Below, piece after piece: positions 23,431-32,328 of a stretch of 53,858 nucleotides of DNA (within the stretch, counting starts at the first letter, position 1; each line of letters begins with the position of its first letter). The notes beneath the pieces were generated by a model. The model searched no databases. It was given only the letters and a program-made list of their open reading frames with translations, and was not told the DNA's origin. A program made the position numbers and the translations under genes. The DNA comes from an uncultured Solobacterium sp. (GTDB taxonomy: Bacteria; Bacillota_I; Bacilli_A; Erysipelotrichales; Erysipelotrichaceae): the NCBI GenBank assembly GCA_938039295.1, contig CALHUY010000075.1, positions 1 to 53,858 of the forward strand, given 5' to 3'.

Positions 23431-26163
23431 ATGGACTACAAAGATACGCTAAACATGCCAAATACAGAATTTGAGATGCGTGGTAATCTTGCTCAAAAAG
23501 AACCAGGTATTTTAAAGAATTGGCAACAAGACAACTACTATCAAAACTTATTAGAACATCACAAGGGACAGAAGGCATTCATCTTACACGATGGTCCTCC
23601 ATACGCAAATGGTAACCTGCATGCAGGTACAGCTATGAACCGTACAATCAAGGACTTCATTATTCGTAGCCATGCGATGTCTGGTTTCTACACACCATTC
23701 TTCCCTGGTTGGGACACACATGGATTACCAATTGAAAATGCAATTCAGAAGTTGGGTGTTGACCGTAAGGCTTTATCAGCTGCTGAATTTAGACGTAAGT
23801 GTGAAGAATATGCACACGAGCAAATTGCACAACAGATGGAAACAGAGAAGCGTTTAGGTCAGATTGCGGATTATGAACATCCATATATCACTCTGACAAA
23901 GGGATTTGAAGCTCGTCAGATTCAATCCTTCGCAAAAATGGCTTTAAATGGAATGATCTTCCAGGGATTAAAACCTGTTTATTGGTCACCATTTAATGAA
24001 ACAGCGGTTGCGGATTCTGAAATCGTCTATAAGGATGTTAAGGATGCGACAATCTACCTCAAGTTCCCGATTGCGGATGGTAAGGGTGTATTAACTGCAG
24101 ATGATAACTTTGTAATCTGGACAACAACACCTTGGACAATTCCATCAAACATGGCAGTATCTGTGCATCCAGATTTAGAGTATGCATTAGTGAAGACTAG
24201 TGCGGGTAATTTGATTGTTCTTGCGAAGTTTGTTGATCGTTTACTTGAGAAGTTCAATCTTGAAAATCTAGGTATTTTAAAGACATTTACAGGTAAGGAA
24301 ATCGAAGGTGTCACATATCACCATGTTGTATTAGATAAGGAATGTCCATGTCTTTTAGGTACCCACGTTACAGATGAAGATGGTACTGGTATTGTACATA
24401 CAGCTGGTGGTCATGGTATGGATGACTATCTTGTATGTATGAAGAATGGTATGCCACCAATCTGTACGGTTGATGAGCGTGGTTATATGAATGAAGAGGC
24501 AGGCCCTTATCAGGGTATGTTCTTCGAAGATTGTTCAAAGGCTATTATTCATGACATGAGTGAAAAGGGCTACTTACTACAAGTGGAAAATATTACTCAC
24601 TCATACCCACATGATGACCGTTTAAAGAAGAAGGTTATCTTCCGTGCAGTGAAGCAGTGGTTCTGTTCGATTGAGAAGGTACGTGAACAGGCGTTGGATC
24701 AGATTAACAACCACGTCAAGTGGCATAACTCCTTTGGTCAAAAGCGTATGAATAATATGATTGCGGACCGTGGTGACTGGTGTATCTCAAGACAGCGTCT
24801 ATGGGGTGTTCCAATTCCAATTATCTATTGTGAAGATAACTCACCAATCATGGAGAAGGAGGTCTTTGATCATATCGCTGAACTCATGAATGAACATGGT
24901 TCAAACGTTTGGTTTGAAAGAGACGCAAAAGACTTACTACCAGAAGGTTATACAAATGAAAAGTCACCAAATGGTGAATTCCATAAGGAAACAGATATCA
25001 TGGACGTATGGTTTGATTCTGGTTCAAGCTGGAACGAATTAATCGCTCGTGGTGATGGTTATCCATGTGACTTATACTTTGAAGGTTCTGACCAGTATCG
25101 TGGTTGGTTTAACTCTTCCCTTATCGTTTCTACAGCAGTGAATGGAATGGCTCCATACAAGGAAGTCTTATCACATGGTTACGTTGTAGACTCTAAGGGT
25201 GAAAAGATGTCCAAGTCAGTTGGTAACGTTGTAAATCCAATGGATATCATCAACCAGAATGGTGCCGATGTATTCCGTCTTTGGGCAATGTCTTCTGACT
25301 TTAGAGAGGATCTAAAGTTAGGACCAAGCAATATCAAGCAGGTTTCTGATCAGTATCGTAAGATTCGTAATACTTTCCGTTTCTTGTTAGGTAATGTAAA
25401 TGGAGAAGACTTCAATCCTGCAACAGATATGGTAGCCTTCGAAAATCTAGAACGTGTTGATCAACAAGTTCTCGTATTACTGAATGACTTAGTTGCCGAT
25501 GTACGTAAGGATGTATTAGAATACAACTACTTATCCGCAAACAAGCATCTATTGTATTTCATGGTTAATATCTTATCTTCTTACTATTGTGATTTTACAA
25601 AGGATATCTTATATGTAAGTGCCAAGGATGATCACCGTAGAAGACAAGTACAGTCTGTATACTGGAGCTGTGCAGATGCGCTTGTGAAGCTTTGGGCTCC
25701 ATTCTTAGCATTTACTGCTGAAGAAATCTGGACACATTTTTCACACTTAGGCGCAAACTCTGTACATTACGAAGAATTCCCAGAAGTAAAGGAATACGCA
25801 GAAGCAGAAGCGTTACGTGATGAAATCAAACGTCTATTAGATGTTCGTGCTCTTGTTACAAAGGCAAATGAAGAAGCGCGTAATGAAAAATTAATCGCAT
25901 CTAGCCAAGAGGCTAAGATTATCCTAACTCTTCCAAAGGAAGACAAGGAACTTGTAGAAAAAAACCTAGGTGATGCAGTAGCGCAGTGGTTAATTGTTTC
26001 TCAGGTTGAACTTGTAGAAGGTGAAGCGGCTGCGAAGGTTGAAAAGGCTAGTGGAGAGAAGTGTCCACGTTGCTGGAACTATGATGAACATGTGGATGAA
26101 AATGGACTATGTCCAAGATGCCACGCTGTCATGGAAGGCTACAAGCTGATTCATCAAAACTAA
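23431..26163 (+). CDS. ileS: Isoleucyl-tRNA synthetase (HIGH motif reads HAGT)
   Basis: A 910-residue class I synthetase charging tRNA-Ile. It has the N-terminal catalytic core (GPPYANGNLHAGTAMNRT), a CP1 editing domain with WTTTPWTIPSN and the GTGIVHTAGGHGMDD segment, then KMSKS (GEKMSKSVGNVV) near residue 590. The anticodon-binding helical domain follows, and a C-terminal zinc finger (CPRCWNYDEH...CPRC). The HIGH motif is written HAGT, so the last His is replaced by Thr, which is unusual. Length is normal and the frame intact. Controlled by the T-box directly upstream; ribosome site AGAGGAGGG. Confidence 0.95.
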   Translation: MDYKDTLNMPNTEFEMRGNLAQKEPGILKNWQQDNYYQNLLEHHKGQKAFILHDGPPYANGNLHAGTAMNRTIKDFIIRSHAMSGFYTPFFPGWDTHGLPIENAIQKLGVDRKALSAAEFRRKCEEYAHEQIAQQMETEKRLGQIADYEHPYITLTKGFEARQIQSFAKMALNGMIFQGLKPVYWSPFNETAVADSEIVYKDVKDATIYLKFPIADGKGVLTADDNFVIWTTTPWTIPSNMAVSVHPDLEYALVKTSAGNLIVLAKFVDRLLEKFNLENLGILKTFTGKEIEGVTYHHVVLDKECPCLLGTHVTDEDGTGIVHTAGGHGMDDYLVCMKNGMPPICTVDERGYMNEEAGPYQGMFFEDCSKAIIHDMSEKGYLLQVENITHSYPHDDRLKKKVIFRAVKQWFCSIEKVREQALDQINNHVKWHNSFGQKRMNNMIADRGDWCISRQRLWGVPIPIIYCEDNSPIMEKEVFDHIAELMNEHGSNVWFERDAKDLLPEGYTNEKSPNGEFHKETDIMDVWFDSGSSWNELIARGDGYPCDLYFEGSDQYRGWFNSSLIVSTAVNGMAPYKEVLSHGYVVDSKGEKMSKSVGNVVNPMDIINQNGADVFRLWAMSSDFREDLKLGPSNIKQVSDQYRKIRNTFRFLLGNVNGEDFNPATDMVAFENLERVDQQVLVLLNDLVADVRKDVLEYNYLSANKHLLYFMVNILSSYYCDFTKDILYVSAKDDHRRRQVQSVYWSCADALVKLWAPFLAFTAEEIWTHFSHLGANSVHYEEFPEVKEYAEAEALRDEIKRLLDVRALVTKANEEARNEKLIASSQEAKIILTLPKEDKELVEKNLGDAVAQWLIVSQVELVEGEAAAKVEKASGEKCPRCWNYDEHVDENGLCPRCHAVMEGYKLIHQN

Positions 26164-26173
26164 ATACATATAC

Positions 26174-26212
26174 ATGCATGTAGGATGAAAGTTCTACATG
26201 CATTATTTTTTG
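26174..26212 (+). terminator. Terminator after ileS
   Basis: ATGCATGTAG / CTACATGCAT stem with a T-rich tail. Confidence 0.8.
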
Positions 26213-26216
26213 GATA

Positions 26217-26243
26217 AAGAAAAGCGACAGATTACTGTCGCTA
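26217..26243 (-). terminator. Terminator after metK
   Basis: AGCGACAG / CTGTCGCT stem; on the minus strand followed by TTTTCTTT. Confidence 0.75.
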
Positions 26244-26247
26244 GATG

Positions 26248-27342
26248 TTATAGTTCAATCTTCTTGAATTGTTCCCAAGGTAAGTAAGGCTTACCGAAGT
26301 GTCCATAGTTTGTTGTCTGTGTGTAGATAGGTCTTTCAAGATCTAATTCCTTGATCATATTTTTAACGGAGAAGTTGAAGTTCTTCTTAACAATTTCTTC
26401 TAACTCTTCATCACTATACTTTGATGTATTGAAGCTATTTACGTTAATAGAGATAGGGTTAGGTTCACCAATCGCATATGCAAGTTCAATCTGACATTTC
26501 TTTGCTAGGCCGTTAGCTACGATATTGCGACAAACGTAACGTGCATAGTAAGCTGCGGAACGGTCAACCTTTGTAGGGTCTTTGGATGAGAAACATCCAC
26601 CACCGATAGGTGCGTATCCACCATATGTATCTACTACAATCTTACGTCCAGTTGTACCGGAGTCGCCCCAACTACCACCAACAACGAAGGAACCAGATGG
26701 GTTGATTAAGAACTTTGTATTCTCATCGATAAGTTCTGGTTTTACAACCTTGTTAATGACTTCTTCGTGAATCAACTTCTTTAACTCTTCTTGTGTGATT
26801 GCTTTACTGTGTTGAGTTGAAACAACGATTGTTTCAATTCTCTTAAGTTCGCCATTGTCATATTCTACTGTTACCTGTGTCTTACCATCAGGTCCTAAAA
26901 GAGTAGGGTTTTCACGGCGTACCTGTTCAAGACGCTTTGCGAGCATGTGTGCACAGTCAATCGCAAATGGCATATAGGATTTTGTTTCATCACTTGCAAA
27001 ACCAAACATGATACCTTGGTCACCAGCACTGTATTCCTGATGTCCAACAGCGGAGTTGATTTCTGCAGATTGCTTGTTTACTTTTAGGATGACATTGTAT
27101 TCTTCAGGGTAACCAATATCTTTTAAAACTTTCTTTGCGATAGTAGCGTAATCGATAGCTGCAGTTGTGCCAGCTTCACCATAGATGAAGATTGTATCAT
27201 CTTTGATTGTAGCTTCAACAGCCATATGTGCTTTTGGATCTTGTGCTAACGCTGCATCTAAGATAGAATCCGCAATCAAATCACAGATTTTATCTGGGTG
27301 ACCACTTGTAACTGATTCGGATGAGAAATAATACTTTGACAT
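26248..27342 (-). CDS. metK: S-adenosylmethionine synthetase (divergent)
   Basis: A 364-residue protein making SAM from methionine and ATP; typical MetK is 380-400. Motifs include SVTSGHPDKICDLIADSILD near the N-terminus (usually TEGHPDK), SAGDQGIMFGFA around residue 105, and VVDTYGGYAPIGGGCFSSKDPTKVDRSAAY around residue 235. The last differs from the common ARHGGGAFSGKD: Arg is Pro, His is Ile and the Gly before KD is Ser. The catalytic Lys and Asp of KDPTKVDRSA remain. It is transcribed alone behind a structured leader, ribosome site GAAGGAGG. Function is likely intact but the enzyme is a divergent type. Confidence 0.92.
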   Translation of the reverse strand: MSKYYFSSESVTSGHPDKICDLIADSILDAALAQDPKAHMAVEATIKDDTIFIYGEAGTTAAIDYATIAKKVLKDIGYPEEYNVILKVNKQSAEINSAVGHQEYSAGDQGIMFGFASDETKSYMPFAIDCAHMLAKRLEQVRRENPTLLGPDGKTQVTVEYDNGELKRIETIVVSTQHSKAITQEELKKLIHEEVINKVVKPELIDENTKFLINPSGSFVVGGSWGDSGTTGRKIVVDTYGGYAPIGGGCFSSKDPTKVDRSAAYYARYVCRNIVANGLAKKCQIELAYAIGEPNPISINVNSFNTSKYSDEELEEIVKKNFNFSVKNMIKELDLERPIYTQTTNYGHFGKPYLPWEQFKKIEL

Positions 27343-27415
27343 AATAAAAACCTCCTTCGTTTTGTCTTTTTTTATACGACAGATGAAAGAGGATATTTAA
27401 CGTATTTAGCTCTTT

Positions 27416-27507
27416 CCTTATCGATGTCAGCAGTACCACCTTGCTGGAAGCAGTAGGTTGGTGTGAGGTTACTGAGCTGACTCTCTACCTCAGTTCTTGA
27501 TAAAAGA
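27416..27507 (-). promoter_or_regulatory. SAM-I-like riboswitch in the metK leader (divergent core)
   Basis: Read on the minus strand, the leader is closed by CTTTTATC / GATAAGG (P1). It continues with TTATCAAGA, AGGTAGAGAGTCAGCTC, then CCAACCT and AAGGTGGTACT. This parallels the S-box order (TTATCAAGAG, AGGTGGAGGGACTGG, GCAACC, AAGGTGCTAA) but with changes in the core, and the usual P4 hairpin appears absent. Location upstream of metK supports SAM sensing. About 73 nt remain to the ATG as expression platform. Confidence 0.55.
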
Positions 27508-27514
27508 CGTTATT

Positions 27515-27543
27515 ATTAAAACACTAGAAAGATTGCTTGTCAA
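27515..27543 (-). promoter_or_regulatory. Promoter of metK
   Basis: On the minus strand TTGACA (27538-27543), 17-nt spacer, TTTAAT (27515-27520), just before the riboswitch-like leader. Confidence 0.65.
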
Positions 27544-27602
27544 TTGATATGTTCTTATTCAAACATATTCTAAAACTGGTATAATCAATGTGGAGGTTTT
27601 TT

Positions 27603-28751
27603 TTGCGTATGAAATGGTCGAAATTAAAAGAGGAAACAATTGAAAATATTAAAGCATTTTCAATCTCAGGAATTCTTGTTGTAGCGTTTTACACGCTGAT
27701 TAATAATGTTGAGCCTTTATATGATATGTTCCGCGCAATCTTTGTGGCTCTTTCACCATTTATCTATGGATTAGCTATTGCATTCCTATTAAACCCACTA
27801 CGAAAGATAATTGAGTATAGTTGGTTGGAAAAGACATCGCTAAAACAACGTACGAAGAAGATAATCGCTTCCTTTGGAGCTCTGTTTATTGGAATCATCA
27901 TGTTGTTTGTATTCTTTTCGATTCTAATTCCACAGATGATTTCTTCTATCCAGACCTTCCTTTCATCCTTTGAAGGATATGTAGATACTGTTCGTAATTT
28001 CTTCGATTCAAATAACTTCTTGAGCGAAGATTTATTAAAGACATTGAATCCAGTCATCGATAAAGGAGCTAGTATGTTGGGCGATTGGGTATCCAATCTA
28101 GCAAGTAGTTTAAATGCTATCTTGATGTACAGTGTAATATTTGCTAAGGGAGTCATGAACTTCTTGATTGGTATGATTATCGCATTATACATTCTCTTAG
28201 ATGAGCCAAAGTTAAAGCGTCAAATAAAAAAGGTACTTTATGCATTACTTCCAGAGAAGACAACAGAAAAAATTATCAAAACTTCTCGTTTAACAATTAA
28301 TACATTTAATAGCTTCGTTGCAGGGAAAGCAGTTGATTCTTTGATTATAGGTATTCTCTGCTACATTATCCTATCGTTTATGAATATGCCTTATACACCT
28401 TTGATAAGTGTGTTAGTTGGCGTAACAAATATGATTCCGGTATTTGGTCCGTTCTTAGGAGCTATTCCTAGTATCTTAATCTTACTGTTGGTTGATCCAT
28501 TTAAGGCACTCGAATTTGCAATCTTCATTTTGATTTTACAGCAGGTAGATGGGAATATCATTGGTCCACGTATTCTCGGTGGAGCAGTTGGTTTACCAAC
28601 GCTCTATGTTATGTTTGCGATTATTATTGGTGGTGCATTATTCGGTATCTTCGGTATGTTTATTGGTGTACCAGTATTCTCAGTGATCTTTGTGTTGGTT
28701 CGAGATTTCATCCACCAACAATTGGAAAAGAAGAAAATAACAGTTGTATAA
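27603..28751 (+). CDS. AI-2E/TqsA-family transporter (UPF0118)
   Basis: Start chosen as TTG 27603, six bases after GGAGG (27592-27596); an ATG two codons later is the alternative, and an upstream ATG at 27588 lies before the likely transcription start. About 382 residues with some eight membrane segments. The family pattern is clear: FNSFVAGKAVDSLIIGILCYI, the VGVTNMIPVFGPFLGAIPS segment, and the C-terminal DGNIIGPRILGGAVGLPTLYVM. Members export small molecules or ions (AI-2 or Na+/H+ antiport in some); the substrate here is unknown. Monocistronic, ending at a shared terminator. Confidence 0.88.
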   Translation: MRMKWSKLKEETIENIKAFSISGILVVAFYTLINNVEPLYDMFRAIFVALSPFIYGLAIAFLLNPLRKIIEYSWLEKTSLKQRTKKIIASFGALFIGIIMLFVFFSILIPQMISSIQTFLSSFEGYVDTVRNFFDSNNFLSEDLLKTLNPVIDKGASMLGDWVSNLASSLNAILMYSVIFAKGVMNFLIGMIIALYILLDEPKLKRQIKKVLYALLPEKTTEKIIKTSRLTINTFNSFVAGKAVDSLIIGILCYIILSFMNMPYTPLISVLVGVTNMIPVFGPFLGAIPSILILLLVDPFKALEFAIFILILQQVDGNIIGPRILGGAVGLPTLYVMFAIIIGGALFGIFGMFIGVPVFSVIFVLVRDFIHQQLEKKKITVV

Positions 28752-28803
28752 AAAATGCATGGCTTCTCATCTAACGAATAGTTGAGGACCATGCATTCTT
28801 TTA
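28751..28803. terminator. Bidirectional terminator between AI-2E transporter and glnN
   Basis: AATGCATGG / CCATGCATT arms with A and T runs on the outer sides. Confidence 0.75.
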
Positions 28804-30894
28804 TATATTAAATAGAATATCTTCGTAAGAAGGTAACTTGTAGAATTCTCTTGATGAGATTTGTTCGTAGCGATCTACTGCATCTCTTAACTTATCCATC
28901 AGTGGATTAATCTTGTAGTAGATATTTTGACCAATTTCATATGTATTGCCAGTTGTAGTTACTTTCTGCCAAGCTTCTTCCAAGTCTTGGATTGCTTGGT
29001 AGGTTTGATCAATCAACGTAGAAACTTTACTAACATGATTATGAATAAACTTCGGAGCACTCTTACCACTTGCGTTTACAGCGTCACTATAGAACTTCAG
29101 CTCTGCTGTTTGTGCAGGCAAGATATCCTTGCGTGCCATCTCAATCATTGTACGAACTTCAATACCCATAATCTTTTCGTATTGTTCTTGTAGAATGATT
29201 CGATTCGCAGCGAGTTCTTTTTCAGAGTAGATATTTAAGGAAGTAAAGAGGTTGATAACAGAAGGGTCGTTAAGTACTTCGGTAGACTCAATAAAACTCT
29301 TCACATTTGGTAAGCCTCTACGCTTTGCTTCCTTTGCCCATTCATCACTATATCCATCACCAGAGAATAGAATTCTCTTATGTTTCTCTATTAAATTTCG
29401 ACAGATAGTTAATGCTTTTTCACGGATATCTTGGATATACTTGATACCTTCTAATTCATCCGCAATCTGATTGAGAGATTCTGCCATAATGGCATTCAAC
29501 ACTGTGTTAGAGAAGGATGCACTCATGGAAGAGCCAAGCATTCTAAACTCAAACTTATTACCTGTAAAGGCAAGAGGGGATGTACGGTTGCGGTCTGTAT
29601 TATCGTGAGGAATATAAGCTAAACCTGTCACAGGATTAAAGGCTGTCTTTTCTTCTTGTGTGATTGGTTTCTTACGATTCTTTGTATAGATATCATAGAG
29701 GATATTTTCAATATAACTTCCTAAGTAGATGGAAATGATTGCTGGAGGAGCTTCATTAGCACCTAAACGATGATCATTACCTGTACAGGAAGCACTCATT
29801 CTAAGTAGAAGAGGGTAAGTATCAACTGCACGGATAAATGCACAGATGAATAATAAGAAGCGAATATTCTCGGCTGGTTTATCACCTGGGGAGAACAGGT
29901 TTTGTCCATCATCGGTGATAATGGAGTAGTTATCGTGTTTACCAGAACCATTGATACCTTGGAATGGTTTTTCGTGGAGTATGCATGCAAGACCATGTTT
30001 CTTAGCTGTTTCACGAAGAATATCCATGATGAGGTGGTTTTGGTCAACCGCCACATTTCCATTGGTAAAGATAGGAGCTAGTTCAAACTGTCCTGGTGCA
30101 ACTTCATTGTGTTCTGTTTTCGCGTAGATACCTAGCTTCCAAAGTTCTTGGTTAGCTTCTTTCATGAATGCTGCCACACGTGGTGGAATGGCGCCAAAGT
30201 AATGGTCATCTAATTCCTGTGTCTTAGGGGAAGGTGCACCAAATAGTGTGCGACCTGTAAAACGTAAGTCCAATCGACGATCAAAGTATTTACGGTCGAT
30301 GAGGAAGTATTCCTGTTCAAGACCTACGGAAATATCACAGCTCTTTACGTCTTTATCACCAAGGATATTTACTACACGTGTTGCGGCTGTGCTGAGTGCC
30401 TCTAATGATTTGAGTAGAGGGTCTTTTTTATCTAAGGCTTCACCGCTGTAAGACACAAAGACAGTAGGGATACACAAGATGTTATCACGGATGAATACTG
30501 GGCTCTTTACATCCCAATATGTATATCCACGGGCTTCAAATGTTGTACGTAATCCACCGTTAGGAAAACTTGAGGCATCTGGTTCACCTTTGATGAGCAT
30601 CTTACCAGAGAAGCGTGCAAATGGTTCTCCATTCATATCTGGCTCTAAGAAGCTATCGTGTTTTTCGGCTGTGCCACCAGTCATAGGTTGGAACCAGTGT
30701 GTAAAGTGGGTCACACCATTATCGAGTGCCCAAAGTTTCATCGCATGGGCAATCGCATCTGCAGTGATACGATCGAGCATTCCTTCATTTGCGACTGTCT
30801 TTTTCCAAGAAAGATAGACAGGACGAGGTAGGCGACTCTTCATCTCTTTTTCGCCAAATACTTTAGAGCCAAAATCTTTGAATAGATCTTCCAT
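28801..30894 (-). CDS. glnN: Glutamine synthetase type III
   Basis: A 697-residue GSIII, the length and N-terminus typical for this class (LPRPVYLSWKKTVANEGMLDR, then THFTHWFQPMTGGTAEKHDSFL). Catalytic features include EQEYFLID, EHNEVAPGQFELAP, the GSGKHDNYSI segment and NRTSPLAFTGNKFEFRMLGSS. It condenses ammonia and glutamate in the cytosol. No other glutamine synthetase or nitrogen regulator is in the window. Paired 18-bp direct repeats and a large palindrome lie 80-120 bp upstream and may be regulator sites. The ribosome site is AAAAAAGGAGATT. Confidence 0.95.
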   Translation of the reverse strand: MEDLFKDFGSKVFGEKEMKSRLPRPVYLSWKKTVANEGMLDRITADAIAHAMKLWALDNGVTHFTHWFQPMTGGTAEKHDSFLEPDMNGEPFARFSGKMLIKGEPDASSFPNGGLRTTFEARGYTYWDVKSPVFIRDNILCIPTVFVSYSGEALDKKDPLLKSLEALSTAATRVVNILGDKDVKSCDISVGLEQEYFLIDRKYFDRRLDLRFTGRTLFGAPSPKTQELDDHYFGAIPPRVAAFMKEANQELWKLGIYAKTEHNEVAPGQFELAPIFTNGNVAVDQNHLIMDILRETAKKHGLACILHEKPFQGINGSGKHDNYSIITDDGQNLFSPGDKPAENIRFLLFICAFIRAVDTYPLLLRMSASCTGNDHRLGANEAPPAIISIYLGSYIENILYDIYTKNRKKPITQEEKTAFNPVTGLAYIPHDNTDRNRTSPLAFTGNKFEFRMLGSSMSASFSNTVLNAIMAESLNQIADELEGIKYIQDIREKALTICRNLIEKHKRILFSGDGYSDEWAKEAKRRGLPNVKSFIESTEVLNDPSVINLFTSLNIYSEKELAANRIILQEQYEKIMGIEVRTMIEMARKDILPAQTAELKFYSDAVNASGKSAPKFIHNHVSKVSTLIDQTYQAIQDLEEAWQKVTTTGNTYEIGQNIYYKINPLMDKLRDAVDRYEQISSREFYKLPSYEDILFNI

Positions 30895-30969
30895 AGAATC
30901 TCCTTTTTTGTTATGAAAAATTTATAACGTTTTAAAGGATGTTTCAATATAGAATTCAGACTTTTTTAT

Positions 30970-31017
30970 CATTTCTATAAATTTTTTAAAGATTTCTATG
31001 AAATTTTTATAGAAATG
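30970..31017 (-). promoter_or_regulatory. Direct and inverted repeats upstream of glnN
   Basis: Two similar 18-bp direct repeats (ATTTCTATAAATTTTTTA at 30971; ATTTCTATGAAATTTTTA at 30992) begin exactly 21 bp apart. The whole region is also a palindrome: CATTTCTATAAA on the left, its complement on the right. The 21-bp phasing suits binding of a dimeric regulator on one DNA face. Confidence 0.45.
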
Positions 31018-31035
31018 ACAGAAAATATGAAAATA

Positions 31036-31068
31036 AAATAAAAAAATGTAGAAATATTTCTACATTTT
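31036..31068 (-). terminator. Terminator of the PAP2-NifU pair
   Basis: Perfect 26-bp palindrome with arms AAAATGTAGAAAT / ATTTCTACATTTT overlapping the NifU stop, followed on the minus strand by a T-rich run. Confidence 0.75.
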
Positions 31069-31396
31069 AGTAATATGGATTAAATTCATCGTAGTTGTTT
31101 GTTTCTAACAAACGAACATCATGTACTTCTGGTACTTCATCTAATAAAATAGCTTTAATACCATCATTTAATGTGGAATCCATAACCATACATCCATTAC
31201 ATGCACCTGTCATTGTTACTGTAACAATACCGTCTGCATATCCTACTAAGAAGACGTCACCGCCATCTGCTTGAATATATGGACGAATCTTGTCCAATGT
31301 GTGCTGAATGCGTTGTAGAAGTTCTTTGCGAACTGGGTCTGTTTCTAGGGCAATTAAATCCGCACTACTTTCAGTATAGAAATCTGTATCATTCAT
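31067..31396 (-). CDS. NifU-like iron-sulfur scaffold protein
   Basis: The start at 31396 is used because an AGAGGTTAAAG ribosome site precedes it; an in-frame upstream ATG at 31456 would overlap the previous gene. About 109 residues. Residues ~25-95 form the NifU C-terminal domain, with LDKIRPYIQADGGDVFLVG and the metal-binding CNGCMV (C-x2-C). Such proteins carry and hand over Fe-S clusters. It is the second gene after a divergent PAP2 protein (17-bp gap). Confidence 0.87.
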   Translation of the reverse strand: MNDTDFYTESSADLIALETDPVRKELLQRIQHTLDKIRPYIQADGGDVFLVGYADGIVTVTMTGACNGCMVMDSTLNDGIKAILLDEVPEVHDVRLLETNNYDEFNPYY

Positions 31397-31413
31397 TACT
31401 TTAACCTCTTTCC

Positions 31414-31884
31414 TCACTTTACAAGATAGAAAATGTACGCAACGATTAACCCCCAAATAATACCGCCAACAACCTCAACCCAGCGATGACCAAGTACAGG
31501 TTTTAGCTTTGTTTTATAGATGGAGTTTTCGAATACGTGAGGATATTTCTCTTGTAAATCCTTGACTAATTGTTGCGTAACTTTAATATTTTGTCCACTA
31601 TAATACCTCACATTTGCGGCATCATAGATAACAATGATTGCTAGAACAATGGTAATCGCAAATAGTGTTGAACTGAAACGCTCACGGAAACCAACCGATA
31701 GAGCTAGGGCAGAAACCATTGCACTATGTGAACTTGGAAAGCCACCGGAGGCGACAGTTAAACTCCACTCCCAATCGTGTTCAGGTTCTACAATGAATGC
31801 ACAAATTGGTTTTAATAACTGGGCACTAACAGCCGCAAATATAGCACAAAATATAATATGTATCGTATTTAATGAAATTAACAT
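31414..31884 (-). CDS. Divergent PAP2-family membrane protein (YuiD-like)
   Basis: A 156-residue protein with about four membrane segments and the DUF212 signature: GGFPSSHSAMVSALALSVG, then YDAANVRYYSGQ and the C-terminal LGHRWVEVVGGIIWG. The layout is that of a PAP2-type acid phosphatase, which acts on lipid phosphates such as undecaprenyl pyrophosphate, but the family's function is not proven. It is co-transcribed with the NifU-like gene and divergent from the S1-domain gene. Confidence 0.87.
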   Translation of the reverse strand: MLISLNTIHIIFCAIFAAVSAQLLKPICAFIVEPEHDWEWSLTVASGGFPSSHSAMVSALALSVGFRERFSSTLFAITIVLAIIVIYDAANVRYYSGQNIKVTQQLVKDLQEKYPHVFENSIYKTKLKPVLGHRWVEVVGGIIWGLIVAYIFYLVK

Positions 31885-31959
31885 AATAAGCCTCTAGTAA
31901 AGTATACCACACATCTTTTCTTGAGTGTGTTATACTTAAAAACGATTGGAAATGCTAAA

Positions 31960-32328
31960 ATGATATACAAACCAGGACAGATTGTAGAAGGAAAAATAAC
32001 AGGGATTCAACCCTACGGTGCATTTGTGGCACTGGAACATCATGTGAGTGGACTAATCCACATCTCTGAAATTAGCGATGGATATGTGAAAGACATTTCA
32101 AAGTTCGTTAGTGTAGGGGATGTTGTAAAGTTAAAAGTCCTAGAATGTGATGATAAGAGCAGTCATGTGAAGTTGTCATTGAAAGCACTTCAGAAAGCAC
32201 ACTCCAGAAATAGACGTAAACCGATGGGTCATAAACCAAGTTTACCAAATATGAAAATGGGTTTTCAGACAATCGCAAATGCTATGAGTGAATGGATTAA
32301 AGAGGCGAAGGAGAATATTTTAAAATGA
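31960..32328 (+). CDS. S1-domain RNA-binding protein (GSP13/CvfD type)
   Basis: The ATG at 31960 begins MIYKPGQIVEGKITGIQPYGAFVAL; the TTGGAAA upstream and a TGTTATACT promoter agree, whereas the upstream in-frame start lies in the promoter. About 122 residues: one S1 domain (residues 1-70) and a basic tail (SRNRRKPMGHKP). GSP13/CvfD proteins bind ribosomal 30S or mRNA and act in stress and post-transcriptional control. The stop overlaps the pgi start (ATGATG). Confidence 0.85.
   Translation: MIYKPGQIVEGKITGIQPYGAFVALEHHVSGLIHISEISDGYVKDISKFVSVGDVVKLKVLECDDKSSHVKLSLKALQKAHSRNRRKPMGHKPSLPNMKMGFQTIANAMSEWIKEAKENILK

Noticed and set aside
27343..27507. T-box leader upstream of metK, because of AAGGTGGTAC
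   Set aside because: No specifier loop for Met or full T-box element follows, and the order of conserved strings fits the SAM-I family better.
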